A DNA stretch of 64,000 nt from DAOUJI01 sp965219565 (GCA_965219565.1 OZ244780.1:744001-808000); one strand, 5' to 3'; counted from the first letter of the stretch, positions 23,642-33,096 are shown. The notes: a model not told the origin generated them from the sequence alone. Made by a program: numbers and translations.

Positions 23642-24826
23642 TCAGCGGCGTTCTATTGCGTGGGACTTGATGAAATCGTCGTTGAGTCCGTAACCGAGAC
23701 CCGGAGCCTCGGGCAAATGCAGGACACCATCCCTGATGTCCAGCGGCTTGTCCAACATCTGGTTGTACGTCTCCAACCCCGATAGAGAAAACTCCACGCG
23801 GTAGAGGTTAGGCACCGTCATGACTGCGTGGGCCGCGGCCAGAAGCTGCACCGGACCCAGGACCGTGTGGGGGCTGATGGGGACGTAGTGAGTCTCGAGC
23901 ATGTGGGCCGTCTTGCGCATCTCGCTGATTCCGCCGGACCAGCAGACGTCCTGCATCACGTAGTCGGCCAGGCGGCTCTCCACGATGGGCGCCACATCGA
24001 AGCGTCCAAAGAGCCGTTCCCCTACTGAAATGGGAACGTTGACTGAATCCCGGACTTGTTTCAGCGCAGTGAGGCTTTCAGGAGGCACAGGCTCTTCGTA
24101 CCAGCCGATGTTGTAAGGCTCCAACCGCCTGCCGATGCGTATGGCGGAGGCCACGTTGTAATGGCCGTGGGCGTCTATGAGGATGTCCACGTGGGGCCCC
24201 ACGGCCTCTCTCACCGCCGCAGTGATGTCCAGCCCTTGCTGCTCACCTTGAGGCGAGATGACTCCGTTCACGTACCCGGAAGGCTCCTCCGGCCCTATGG
24301 CCCCTTCCACTGCCGAGTGGTGCGGACGCATTTCCAGGAAGGGGTCCATTTTCATGGCAGTGTAGCCCAGCTCTACTACGTGTTTCGCGGCCAGGGCGTA
24401 GTCTTCAGGAGATTGGCAGCCACGGAACCAGGTGTTGGCGTACAGGGGAACTCCGTCCCTGAAACGGCCTCCTAGAAGGTCATATATGGGTCTGCCTAAT
24501 GTCTTGCCCTTGATGTCCCAGAGGGCAATGTCTATGCCCGAAATCAGGCAGGTGGCCATGCCGCGGCTTCCCATGTAGGAGAAGCGTCGGAATAATTTGT
24601 TCCACAGCCGGTCTATGTCGGCGGGGTCCTCTCCCACCACGCTGTCCTTCACCCGGTCCAGGGCGTCGGCGAGGATAAAGCTCCCCGCTCCGGGAGTGTT
24701 GCTTGCCTCTCCCATTCCCGTCACGCCTTCATCCGTGTCTACGAAAACCAGCAGCCAGCTTCCGAACCACTCGGAGCTGTCGGGGGTTGGTTTAAGCAGT
24801 TGGGCCCTGACGTCGGTGATTTTCAT
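23642..24826 (-). CDS. enolase-superfamily (mandelate racemase group) sugar-acid dehydratase
   Basis: 394 residues from the ATG at 24826, which has TAGGAG upstream and begins MKITDVRAQLLKP like its relatives; the longer upstream ORF has no support. Metal ligands D218 (ILIDAHGHYN), E244 (WYEEPVPPE) and E270 (SVGERLFGRFD); acid/base candidates K159-x-D161 (MKMDPF), H220 and H320 (ISPHTVLGPVQ). The DAHGHY and SPHTVLGPV pattern resembles galactonate/mannonate dehydratase-like members of the group. It is divergent from a TPP enzyme, reductase and aldolase operon, and a dehydratase is the expected first step for such a set. The exact sugar acid is unknown. Confidence 0.85.
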   Translation of the reverse strand: MKITDVRAQLLKPTPDSSEWFGSWLLVFVDTDEGVTGMGEASNTPGAGSFILADALDRVKDSVVGEDPADIDRLWNKLFRRFSYMGSRGMATCLISGIDIALWDIKGKTLGRPIYDLLGGRFRDGVPLYANTWFRGCQSPEDYALAAKHVVELGYTAMKMDPFLEMRPHHSAVEGAIGPEEPSGYVNGVISPQGEQQGLDITAAVREAVGPHVDILIDAHGHYNVASAIRIGRRLEPYNIGWYEEPVPPESLTALKQVRDSVNVPISVGERLFGRFDVAPIVESRLADYVMQDVCWSGGISEMRKTAHMLETHYVPISPHTVLGPVQLLAAAHAVMTVPNLYRVEFSLSGLETYNQMLDKPLDIRDGVLHLPEAPGLGYGLNDDFIKSHAIERR

Positions 24827-25003
24827 GGCGGCTCCTATCCTTCGGGCGGCTTCCATAGGTCCTGTGAGAGGGTTCACAAGGTCAACGACAGTGCCGAGGG
24901 CCTTGTCTCGAACCCGGACAATGCGGGCCGGATGACGCGTTTGATGTGCTAGAATATGCCATCCCCAAGCTTTTTTCCACATCGACTAAAGGGAGGAGAC
25001 GCC

Positions 25004-25615
25004 ATGATTGACCAGAACGACCTTATTCGCGTATTGGATGGCATCCGGGGCGACGCTGTGGTCATCACCTCCATGAGGATTGCCATTCGCTGGCCTGAGA
25101 CTACGGGAAACGACAACCGCGTCATTCCCCTGGACTCGGCGTTCATTCCCAGCGCCATGGGAAAGGTGTCTTCTTTCGGGTTGGGCCTGGCCCTAGCCAA
25201 ACCGGACACCAAAGTGATTCTCTTGGACGGCGATGGGGGCCTCCTGATGAACCTGGGGACGCTGGTCACTGTGGCCAACAAGGCCCCTGAAAACCTTTAC
25301 CACTTCGTGGTGGACAATGGCGTGTACGCCACCACCGGCGGGCAAAGCACACCCGGAGCCGGCACTTCATCCTTCACCGAGATGGCCGACGGAGCGGGCT
25401 ACGCCAACACCTACGACTTCACCGACCTGGAGGAGTTCACCAACCGGGCGCAAGAGGTGCTCAGCACGCCAGGGCCTTCGCTCATTCGTATAGACACAAT
25501 CCCCGACATTCGTGCCCCGGGCGAGCGGGCTACAGGCAGGCAGAGGCCAGCGGCTAACCGTCCGCGCGCATTCAACGTCATCCGGGACAAGATGAAGGAG
25601 TTGGGCACGGCTTAG
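25004..25615 (+). CDS. TPP-binding enzyme, sulfopyruvate/phosphonopyruvate decarboxylase beta-like
   Basis: 203 residues corresponding only to the C-terminal TPP-binding domain of pyruvate-decarboxylase-type enzymes. The diphosphate/Mg motif runs from G76-D77-G78 (LLDGDGGLLMNLG) to N105 (HFVVDNGVYATTGGQ). This single-domain form is typical of ComE (sulfopyruvate decarboxylase beta); these normally need an alpha subunit with the Pyr domain, and none is visible nearby. The start is the ATG at 25004 after GGGAGGAG. It leads an operon with a 3-hydroxyisobutyrate dehydrogenase-like reductase and an HpcH/HpaI aldolase. Confidence 0.75.
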   Translation: MIDQNDLIRVLDGIRGDAVVITSMRIAIRWPETTGNDNRVIPLDSAFIPSAMGKVSSFGLGLALAKPDTKVILLDGDGGLLMNLGTLVTVANKAPENLYHFVVDNGVYATTGGQSTPGAGTSSFTEMADGAGYANTYDFTDLEEFTNRAQEVLSTPGPSLIRIDTIPDIRAPGERATGRQRPAANRPRAFNVIRDKMKELGTA

Positions 25616-25655
25616 GGAATCGCGGCCCGAAAGCGCCGACGCTGGGAGGGAAAAT

Positions 25656-26609
25656 ATGGAACGTGTAGGTTTCATCGGCCTGGGCAACATGGGCTCCGGC
25701 ATGGCCGCCAACATCCAGAAGGCGGGATACCCAATGGTCGTATACGATATCCGGGAGGAAGCCACAAAGCCCTACCTGGAGAGGGGAGCGTCCCTGGGCA
25801 GTTCTCCCGCCGACGTGGCGGCCCGCAGCGATGTAGTCCTGACGTCCGTCCCGGGGCCGAAGGAGATGGAGCAGGTCGCTTTGGGGCCGGAGGGAATCCT
25901 GAACGGGATAACTCCCGGTTCCGTCTATCTTGACCTGACCACCAACCGGCCTTCGTTGATCCGGGAGACTGAGCCCAAGTTTCGAGAAAAGGGCGCACAC
26001 CTTCTGGATGCTCCGGTGAGCGGCGGTAAGGACGGGGCCGCCTCGGGCAACCTCGCAGTGATGGTGGGAGGAGACCCAGAGGTGTACGAAAAGGTCAAGC
26101 CTCTGCTGGACTCCTTCGGAGACAAGGTATTCTATGTTGGGGGCATAGGCTGCGGTTGCGTAGCCAAGCTGGTCCACAACATGATCAGCCGGGGCGTGCG
26201 TTTGGCGTTCGAAGAGGGTATGACCCTGGGCGTGAAGGCTGGCGTGGATGCGGAATCATTGTGGGAGGCCGTCCGTCGGGGCGCCCTGGGACGGGCCAGT
26301 TTTATACACTATGACTTTCCGAAGAAGGTCCTTCTACAGGACAATGACCCGCCCACAGCCGACCTCTCCATCTCCATCAAAGACATCTCCCTGGCCACCG
26401 AGCTTGGCCGGGACTTCAGCGTGCCCCTGCCCATAGCCAACCTGGGAGAGCAGCAGGTTATCGAGGGAATCAACCGGGGCTGGCTAAGGCAGGACTCATC
26501 GGTCCTGTTCAGGCTTCAGGAAGAGAAGGCCGGAGTGGAAGTACGCGCTCCCAACGTGGACCCGGAAAAGGCAGCCAAGTTCATCACCACGCATCCTGAG
26601 ACACAATAG
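25656..26609 (+). CDS. NAD(P)-dependent beta-hydroxyacid dehydrogenase
   Basis: 317 residues of the 3-hydroxyisobutyrate/tartronate-semialdehyde reductase family. The Rossmann motif is GFIGLGNMGSGMA at the start, the substrate loop is DAPVSGGKDGAASGNLAVMVGG, and the catalytic Lys lies in GCGCVAKLVHNMI. Starts 40 bases after the TPP gene and sits 46 bases before the aldolase gene. With the dehydratase and aldolase, tartronate semialdehyde reduction (as GarR does) is a reasonable guess. Confidence 0.87.
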   Translation: MERVGFIGLGNMGSGMAANIQKAGYPMVVYDIREEATKPYLERGASLGSSPADVAARSDVVLTSVPGPKEMEQVALGPEGILNGITPGSVYLDLTTNRPSLIRETEPKFREKGAHLLDAPVSGGKDGAASGNLAVMVGGDPEVYEKVKPLLDSFGDKVFYVGGIGCGCVAKLVHNMISRGVRLAFEEGMTLGVKAGVDAESLWEAVRRGALGRASFIHYDFPKKVLLQDNDPPTADLSISIKDISLATELGRDFSVPLPIANLGEQQVIEGINRGWLRQDSSVLFRLQEEKAGVEVRAPNVDPEKAAKFITTHPETQ

Positions 26610-26655
26610 TCGAGCCGAAACCCAGAGGACAGCCGATAGTCGGAGGAGGCGGACC

Positions 26656-27426
26656 ATGCCTGGAATGAGGGAAAACAGAGTTAAGACCAAACTTGAGCAG
26701 GGGCAAGTGGCCACGGTGGCCGTGGGCCTCAACGACCCGGACACCATCGAGTTCCTGGGCCAGTTCGGGTTCGACGGGATGTGGATTGAGACGGAGCATG
26801 CACCCACCACCTGGGACCAAGTAACCCACCAGTCCCGGGCCTGTGACCTCTGGGGCATGACCTCAATATGCCGCGTAATGAACAACGACACCGCCCTGAT
26901 TACTCGGACCCTGGACGCCGGCTGTACCGGAATAGCAGTGCCCCACGTGCGGACCAAGGCCGAGGCTGAGCACATGGCCAAGTCCGCCAAGTACGCCCCC
27001 ATGGGATACAGGGGCATGGGCGGCGGCCGCCAGTCCTTCGGCGTCACCGACTACCACGCCGAGGCCAACGAAAAGACCCTGACGGTGGCGTTCATCGAGG
27101 ATATAGAGGCCATCGACAACCTGCCGGAGATACTCACCGTGGAACACATAGACGTGTTCATGGTCGCCCCTGCAGACTTGGGCGCCAGCATGGGCATCAT
27201 CTGGAGGTTCGGGCGGGAGCCCGCGCCGGCCCCCGTGGCCGAGGCCATCGACCGTGGGATATCCACCATCGTGGACGCGGGCAAAGTGGCGGGTCACGTC
27301 ATAACCACGGAAAATGTCGGGGCCATGTACGACAAGGGAGTCCGCTTCATGCTGTCGCCCTGGCAGCCCTGGTTGGGCCGCGGCGCCAGCGAGTATATGG
27401 CCGAAGTGGCCAAGCTGGGGAATTAG
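26656..27426 (+). CDS. HpcH/HpaI-family class II aldolase
   Basis: 256-residue TIM-barrel aldolase of the 2-keto-3-deoxy-sugar-acid/4-hydroxy-2-oxoheptanedioate type. Family segments: FGFDGMWIETEHAPTTWD (active-site loop; metal-ligand Glu), DAGCTGIAVPHVRTKAEAE (phosphate/pyruvate site), GYRGMGGGRQS, and VAPADLGASMGI with the second metal carboxylate. It cleaves 2-oxo-3-deoxy acids to pyruvate and an aldehyde in known members. GGAGGAGG precedes the ATG. Last gene of the putative sugar-acid operon. Confidence 0.85.
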   Translation: MPGMRENRVKTKLEQGQVATVAVGLNDPDTIEFLGQFGFDGMWIETEHAPTTWDQVTHQSRACDLWGMTSICRVMNNDTALITRTLDAGCTGIAVPHVRTKAEAEHMAKSAKYAPMGYRGMGGGRQSFGVTDYHAEANEKTLTVAFIEDIEAIDNLPEILTVEHIDVFMVAPADLGASMGIIWRFGREPAPAPVAEAIDRGISTIVDAGKVAGHVITTENVGAMYDKGVRFMLSPWQPWLGRGASEYMAEVAKLGN

Positions 27427-27529
27427 CTCAGCGCGAGGCACTCATGACACCAGCATACCGTCGCTCCGGCGGAGGTGGGAGCCCAGAGGGAGTAGTGTGT
27501 AGACGCGCCGCCTCCCTGGCTGGATGGGC

Positions 27530-28021
27530 CTAGCGTTCGTACCAGCCTGAGGCGAACAACAGGCTATCGTGTCTGACCGCCCACGTGTGTTTCTGGGATT
27601 CTTCGCCAGTGTCCGGGTTCAAGAGGACGTAGTCGACCCACCGTCCCTGCTCTGTGGCGCCGAGCAGCTCGTCTCCGTAGAACTTTCCGGCCGCGTCAAC
27701 CCGGAGGCTGGGGTCGCGGTTTCTGAACATGGGATTGTGGTGGGCGATGGTGTAGCCATCCTCGTTGATGATGAACACGTACCATTCGCCGTCAACGTTG
27801 TCCCGGCTGTTGTAGAAGTTGATGGACGCCTCCAAACCTATATCCTCGTAGCGGCGTATTGCGTCTTCCACCACGGCCTTGGTGTAGGCGCCAGGCTCGT
27901 CCTTGGTCGGGGCCGCTGGCGCAGGCGAGTCTTTAACCAGAGCCGTCACCGCTAATGCCACCGCCACAGCAGACGCCAGCAGGGCCGCCGCGGCCAGTCC
28001 GGCGGCTACTCGAGCAACCAT
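27530..28021 (-). CDS. exported single-Cache-domain protein
   Basis: 163 residues: an N-terminal hydrophobic signal or anchor (about 1-28, AAGLAAAALLASAVAVALAVTAL), then a Cache sensor domain (YTKAVVEDAIRRYEDIGLEASINFYNS, WYVFIINEDGYTIAHHNPMF, GRWVDYVLLNPDTGEESQKHTWAVRHDSLLFASGWYE). Cache domains bind small extracellular ligands for chemoreceptors and kinases, but this one has no signalling domain attached. It may be a free-standing binding protein. Downstream of, and on the same strand as, the amidohydrolase gene; 63 bases separate them. Confidence 0.8.
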   Translation of the reverse strand: MVARVAAGLAAAALLASAVAVALAVTALVKDSPAPAAPTKDEPGAYTKAVVEDAIRRYEDIGLEASINFYNSRDNVDGEWYVFIINEDGYTIAHHNPMFRNRDPSLRVDAAGKFYGDELLGATEQGRWVDYVLLNPDTGEESQKHTWAVRHDSLLFASGWYER

Positions 28022-28083
28022 GCGAGTCCTCCTGGGTTTGGCGGGATCAGTGACGTAGCTTCAGCTGTGATGGGACGGCCTGC

Positions 28084-29199
28084 CTAGGACAAGTTGTACA
28101 GTCGGACCACGTTGTCCAGGGTCATCTTCCGCCGGTAATCGGCCCTCTTGTCCTCAGGAACCTCCAGGAAGGTCTTGTCCAGGACTTCCTGGGAGTGGGG
28201 CCATATAGAGTCGTGGTGGGGATAGTCGCTGCCCCAAACCAGGTTGTTCTCTCCGATAATGTCGGCGGTGCGGAGGCCTACCCGGTCGTCCTCGAAGGTC
28301 ATGTAGAACTGGCGGTGGAAATATTCGCTGGGTTCCATGTCCAGGTCCGGCGACAACACCTCCGGAGTGCGGTAGGCGGCATGGTCCAGCCGTTCCAGGT
28401 AGTGGGCCACCCAGCCAGTCTCCCACTCGGTGGGAACGAACTTCAGGTTTGGAAAGCGGTGGCACACACCGGACGTAATCAGGGTACTGATGGTCACGGC
28501 GCCGGCTGACAGCGCCAGGGCGTACTTCTGTATGGGGTCCCAGGTGTCTGGCAGGTCCATTCCGGGGATTGCCCCGGTGAAGATATGCATGGTTACGGGC
28601 AGCCCCGTCTCTTCCGCGGCCCTCCAGAACGGGTCGTATGAGGGATCGCCGAATGGACGGTCTCTAGGCGGGGTGCAGGTCACCGACACGCCAACGAATC
28701 CCTTCTTGGCGGCCCGGTCCAACTCCTGGACCGCCTCTTCAATGTCGTGGAGGCTGATGCAAGCCAAGCCTTTCAGCCGGTCCGGCGCGTGGCCGCAATA
28801 CTCTGCGAGCCAGTCGTTGTACCTGCTGAATGCGGCGGATACGATTCTGGGGTCGTCAATGCCAAAGACGGCCATGCACATGGACGGGTACACCACTTCC
28901 ATATCCACACCGTCGATGTCCTGGTCCTTCAGCCTCTCGGCGGGGTCGAACACCCCCTTACGAAGTCCAGCGTAGCCCTGCTTCATCAGCTCGTGGGTCT
29001 TAGGGTCGTCCAGCCGGTTCCCTGCAATGCCGAACCGCCCCACCAGAGAGGTCCGAGCTCCTACTTTGAGCAGATGGCCCCGCTCCGGGTCTTCGACGAT
29101 GCGGGGAGCTTTCTCCCCGAACTTCTCGTACAGCCCCTCGAAGACTTCCGGAGGCTCGACAATGTGGGAGTCCCCGGAAATGCATTTCCATTCAGTCAT
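28084..29199 (-). CDS. amidohydrolase-2 family metal-dependent hydrolase
   Basis: 371-residue TIM-barrel hydrolase/decarboxylase of the ACMSD-like group. The N-terminal metal motif is D-S-H (ISGDSHIVEPPEVFEGLY) in place of HxH, the barrel histidine is in VTMHIFTGAIPG, and the catalytic Asp is in VWGSDYPHHDSIWP near the C-terminus. The start is set at 29199 because GGAGGAG lies 5 bases before it and overlaps the alternative ATG at 29214. The substrate is unknown; such proteins are common in aromatic and xenobiotic degradation. Confidence 0.85.
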   Translation of the reverse strand: MTEWKCISGDSHIVEPPEVFEGLYEKFGEKAPRIVEDPERGHLLKVGARTSLVGRFGIAGNRLDDPKTHELMKQGYAGLRKGVFDPAERLKDQDIDGVDMEVVYPSMCMAVFGIDDPRIVSAAFSRYNDWLAEYCGHAPDRLKGLACISLHDIEEAVQELDRAAKKGFVGVSVTCTPPRDRPFGDPSYDPFWRAAEETGLPVTMHIFTGAIPGMDLPDTWDPIQKYALALSAGAVTISTLITSGVCHRFPNLKFVPTEWETGWVAHYLERLDHAAYRTPEVLSPDLDMEPSEYFHRQFYMTFEDDRVGLRTADIIGENNLVWGSDYPHHDSIWPHSQEVLDKTFLEVPEDKRADYRRKMTLDNVVRLYNLS

Positions 29200-29477
29200 T
29201 CTGCTCCTCCGCATTTATACACGGCCCGATGCACATACCGAGCCTGTGTCTTACAACCCTTGGATGCTAAAGGACGGGGCGGCGTCCGTCAATCGTGGCG
29301 GCCCGGTCCTTAGCCTGAGCAGCGGGCGCCGCCGTCTGGGGTGGGCAGAGCGATGAGGACAACTCGGACCTTTAAGGGGAGTTTGCCTGGGGGTTGCCAG
29401 AGACCCCGCCACAGGCGGTTTCGAATGTGTATAGTAAGGTCAAGATAGCAATAGCACCCCCGCTAAGTGGAGAGTCC

Positions 29478-30497
29478 ATGAATGACCCTAACGTTGTCGA
29501 CCGAGCCCCTAACGTCTCATCCATGCTGGGCATCGCCGGTGAGATTGGTGAACGACTGCCAGACCGAGCCTACGGCTCGATGCTGGGACTGGCAGTGGGG
29601 AATTTGTTGGGTCTCCCGATGGAAAGCCAGTGGCATCACGATATTGCGAGGCTTTATCCTCGAGGCGTTTTAGACATTGATCCTAAGGAGAGGGACCGTC
29701 CGATGGACGACGACCTGGCCCAGGCGGTTGAGTTGGCAGAGGCTTTGGTGGAAGACGGCGACTGTGTCAATGGCTTGGCCGACCGACTGGTGATATGGGC
29801 GCGCGAAAACGGGCGTGGCATCGGCAATTTGACGTCCAGAGTCATCCGCGAACTAGAAGATGGGCACATTCCGCCTGACGCGGCCCGAATTGTCTACGAC
29901 GCCGACCCCATCGCCCCCAACGGCGGACTCATGCGATGTGCACCGGTGGCCCTGTGCCGCTTTCGGCAACCCGAGCTGCTGGTCAGCGACAGTGCCGCCA
30001 CGTGTGTCGTGACCCACTACGCTGCCGCCTGCCAATGGTCGTGCATCATTATCAACGCGGCCATCGCCCTGCTGTTGCGGGGTGTAGAGCCAGACCTACC
30101 CGCTCTGATGTCTGCAGCTTCCGCCGACGGCGCTCCCGACATGCTCGGAACGGCGTCGCGCGACGGCATACCCACTGAGGTCTTGGCATCCATTGCGGAT
30201 GGGGCTCCCATAGCTTTCGACGCATCGTGGCTGCGGCAAGACCAACGTCATATCGGCCACACTCTGCTGGGGATGCAGGCCGGTCTTTGGGCCGCCGTTA
30301 CACCGCTGGGTTTTGAGGCGGCGTTGAGGCAGATAATTGAAGGAGGGGGAGACACTGACACCAACGGAGCAGTGGCTAGAGCGGTGCTGGGCGCACGTTA
30401 CGGCATGTCGGCCATCCCTGAACGCTGGCTGGATTGCGTTCCCCAACGCAGCCGCATAGAAAAACTGGCCTTTGATCTGATGGCCTTAGCTAGCTAG
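29478..30497 (+). CDS. ADP-ribosylglycohydrolase (DraG/ARH) family protein
   Basis: 339 residues. An all-helical ARH fold is indicated by RAYGSMLGLAVGNLLGLPME at the start, the N-terminal metal motif M-D77-D78-D79 (family TDDT), NGGLMRCAPVAL in the middle, and the C-terminal metal motif GGGDTDTNGAVARAVLGA. The family removes ADP-ribose from arginine or other acceptors. The Thr-to-Asp change in the first motif is unusual but keeps a carboxylate. I use the ATG at 29478 after GGAGAG; the ORF is open from a TTG at 29394. No ADP-ribosyltransferase is seen next to it. Confidence 0.85.
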   Translation: MNDPNVVDRAPNVSSMLGIAGEIGERLPDRAYGSMLGLAVGNLLGLPMESQWHHDIARLYPRGVLDIDPKERDRPMDDDLAQAVELAEALVEDGDCVNGLADRLVIWARENGRGIGNLTSRVIRELEDGHIPPDAARIVYDADPIAPNGGLMRCAPVALCRFRQPELLVSDSAATCVVTHYAAACQWSCIIINAAIALLLRGVEPDLPALMSAASADGAPDMLGTASRDGIPTEVLASIADGAPIAFDASWLRQDQRHIGHTLLGMQAGLWAAVTPLGFEAALRQIIEGGGDTDTNGAVARAVLGARYGMSAIPERWLDCVPQRSRIEKLAFDLMALAS

Positions 30498-30536
30498 CCC
30501 CTCTCCTCAATTGGCACCCGGCACTCCAGTCGAGGG

Positions 30537-31352
30537 TCACCCTACCAAGCGGCTTATGCCGTCGCGGATGAGGAGGACGCCTGTTACTAGGAGGACAAGG
30601 CTCATAACCTGGAGGAGGCGGTTGATAGAGGCCTTCCCAGCCAGGTGCGCGCCGATGTATGCCCCGACCATGGCCGTACTGCCCATGACGAGCAGCAGCC
30701 CGACGTCCACTTCTCCCTTGATGCCGTGGCCGATGAAACCCACCAGGCCCATTATGAAGCCTATGACGAGGTTGGAACCTGAGGCTACAAGGGGGTTTAT
30801 CCTGAGGAATCGGATGATTACCGGCAAGCGGACGCTTCCAAGAATCAGACCTACCGCTCCGCCAACCAGCCCTACAACGGCGCCGGTAAGCCCCTCTATA
30901 GCGGCTTGGCCTGGAGTGATGGAGGCTTTCCCTTCTGGCCAGTCCCCGGACGAACCGGCGGGTGCGCTCCTGAGTCTGATGATGAACTCTACGGCCTGCC
31001 AGACTACGAAACCGCCCGCGACTGTGATCAAGGCGCCTTCCGGAACGGACGTAGAGCTGGCGAACCCGCCTATAAAGGACCCTATAGCTGCGGGGATCCC
31101 CATAACGGCCACGAGCCGCCAGTCTATCCGTCCGGCCCTGAAGTGCCTGTAGCCTCCCACGAAGGCGCTCACAGTGGAGACCAGTATGTTGACGCCCGCC
31201 GCAGTGGACGGGGGAACGTTCAGCAGCAGAAGGGCGGGGAGACGCATGGTGCCCAGGGCCAAGCCCACGAACCCTGCCAGTATGCCCACAAAGAAGGAAA
31301 TGACACCCAGAATGGCAACTTGCCAGACTGGAAGGGGGAAGCCCAGGTCCAT
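30537..31352 (-). CDS. TauE/SafE family sulfite/organo-anion exporter
   Basis: 271-residue membrane protein with two repeated halves of about four hydrophobic segments each. The family repeat FFVGILAGFVGLALGTMRLPALL...PSTAAGVNILVSTVSAFVGG reappears as GLTGAVVGLVGGAVGLILGSVRLPVII...NPLVASGSNLVIGFIMGLVG. Transports sulfite, sulfoacetate or other anions in known cases. Follows fhs by 7 bases on the same strand, so co-transcribed; with a formate enzyme, formate or an organic anion is a conceivable cargo but this is not shown. Confidence 0.85.
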   Translation of the reverse strand: MDLGFPLPVWQVAILGVISFFVGILAGFVGLALGTMRLPALLLLNVPPSTAAGVNILVSTVSAFVGGYRHFRAGRIDWRLVAVMGIPAAIGSFIGGFASSTSVPEGALITVAGGFVVWQAVEFIIRLRSAPAGSSGDWPEGKASITPGQAAIEGLTGAVVGLVGGAVGLILGSVRLPVIIRFLRINPLVASGSNLVIGFIMGLVGFIGHGIKGEVDVGLLLVMGSTAMVGAYIGAHLAGKASINRLLQVMSLVLLVTGVLLIRDGISRLVG

Positions 31353-31359
31353 CTAGCGT

Positions 31360-32979
31360 TTACAGGCCCAGGATGTTGCCCGCCGCGTCGATGTCCAGGC
31401 TGCGGGGAGAACCGGGCAGTCCGGGCATGGTGACGACGCTTCCCGCAATGGGATATATGAACCCGGCGCCCACCGACGCCCTCACGTCGGATATCTCGAA
31501 GGTGTAGTCAGAAGGCCTGCCTTTAAGCGAGGAGTTGTGGGATATGGAGAGGTGGGTCTTGGCCATGCACACCGGAAGCCCGCCCCATCCGAGCTCTTCG
31601 TAACGGGCCAGCTGCCTCCGGGCTGAAGGTTCCCACCGCACGTCGCTTGCGTTGTAGACCTTCTGGGCAAGGGCCAGGGTCTTCTCCCGCAGCGGGGCGT
31701 CCTGGGGGTACAGGTATGAGACCGTGCCGCCTTGCTCCACAGCCCCGACTACAGCCTCAGCCAGGGCCACTCCGCCCTCGCCGCCGTCGGAGAACACTGT
31801 GCTCTCCACTGCTGCAAAGGCGCCGGCGTTCAGCGCTCCCTGCCGCACGAGCTCGACTTCCGGAGGGGTGTCTGAGGGGAAGGCGTTCACCGCTACGACC
31901 ACAGGAATGCCAAAGGATTTGACCACGGAGATGTGGTGCTCCAGGTTGGGCATGCCCTTGCTGATGGCTTCTTCGTTGGGGGTGTCCAGGTCCCGGATTC
32001 GGACGCCGCCGTGGGACTTGAGGGCGCGCACCGACGCCACCAGCACAGCCGCTCGAGGTTCCAGGTCGTTGTACCGCGCCTTGATGTGCATGAACTTCTC
32101 GAAGCCCAGGTCAGAGCCGAATCCTGCCTCGGTGAGGACGTAGTCGGAGTACCCCAGAGCAAGCTGGTCGGCCACCACGGAGCTGCAGCCGTGTGCGATG
32201 TTGCCGAAAGGACCCGCATGGACCAGCACAGGCTGCCCTTCGGTGGTCTGTACCAGGTTGGGTTGGATGGCGTACCTGAGCAGGGACATCATGGAGCCGA
32301 CGGCGCCTATGTCCTGGGCTGAAACAGGTTCCCGGCTGTCGGTGAATCCCACCACCATCCTGCTTAACCGGGACCGCAAGTCGTCCAGGTCGCGGGCCAG
32401 GGCCAGGATCGCCATTATTTCCGACGCGGTCACGATGTCGAAACCTGTTTCCCTGACGGGGGCGTTGTTGGAGCCGCCGATGCCCGTAACTATGTCCCTA
32501 AGGGCGCGGTCCTCGACGTCAGTCACCCTGCGCCAAGTGGACCCGGCCGGCCCGAATCCCGGGATCTGGCCCCGCTGAGTAGTGTTATCGGTGAGCGCAG
32601 CCAGCAGGTTGTGGGCCGACGCCACGGCGTGGGCGTCTCCAGTGAAGTGGATGTTGACCTCATCCTGAGGTTCGACGTAGCATGCCCCGCCGCCCGTTCC
32701 TCCACCCTTGATGCCGAATATGGGGCCGAGAGACGGCTCCCTGAGCGTGGCGGTGACCCGCTTCCCCAGCTTGCCCATCCCCTGGGCCAGTCCCACCGTG
32801 GTGGTAGTCTTTCCCTCACCCGCCGGAGTGGGAGTGATGCCGGTCACGACGACCATCGACCCCTGGGGGCCGTCGGACTTTATGGCGTCCAGAGGTATCT
32901 TGGCCTTGTACTTCCCATAGGGGATGACCATGGCCTGGTCCAGCCCCAACACCTCGGCAATCTCAGCTATGGGCCGCAT
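31360..32979 (-). CDS. fhs: formate-tetrahydrofolate ligase
   Basis: 539-residue ATP-dependent ligase making 10-formyl-THF from formate. It has the P-loop TPTPAGEGKTTTTVGLAQ near 50, REPSLGPIFGIKGGGTGGG, HFTGDAHAVASAHNLLAA, and C-terminal AGFIYPIAGSVVTMPGLP. Length is normal for the family. Start ATG at 32979 after GGGAGGAG. Together with the NAD-formate dehydrogenase at 42358 the window encodes both the assimilating and the oxidising route for formate. Confidence 0.96.
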   Translation of the reverse strand: MRPIAEIAEVLGLDQAMVIPYGKYKAKIPLDAIKSDGPQGSMVVVTGITPTPAGEGKTTTTVGLAQGMGKLGKRVTATLREPSLGPIFGIKGGGTGGGACYVEPQDEVNIHFTGDAHAVASAHNLLAALTDNTTQRGQIPGFGPAGSTWRRVTDVEDRALRDIVTGIGGSNNAPVRETGFDIVTASEIMAILALARDLDDLRSRLSRMVVGFTDSREPVSAQDIGAVGSMMSLLRYAIQPNLVQTTEGQPVLVHAGPFGNIAHGCSSVVADQLALGYSDYVLTEAGFGSDLGFEKFMHIKARYNDLEPRAAVLVASVRALKSHGGVRIRDLDTPNEEAISKGMPNLEHHISVVKSFGIPVVVAVNAFPSDTPPEVELVRQGALNAGAFAAVESTVFSDGGEGGVALAEAVVGAVEQGGTVSYLYPQDAPLREKTLALAQKVYNASDVRWEPSARRQLARYEELGWGGLPVCMAKTHLSISHNSSLKGRPSDYTFEISDVRASVGAGFIYPIAGSVVTMPGLPGSPRSLDIDAAGNILGL

Positions 32980-33096
32980 CTCTCCTCCCTTACCGCCGAC
33001 AGTCTCTCGTCAATGCTAGATTATCTCACACCCAACCAACGCAGAGTAGGGAGGGAGTTGTCTAGGGACTTTGGATTATCGGAATAACGCAGTTGT

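Noticed and set aside
24827..24982. N-terminal extension of the enolase-superfamily protein
   Set aside because: The ATG at 24826 has a good ribosome site and matches the family start; the upstream stretch overlaps the divergent promoter region.
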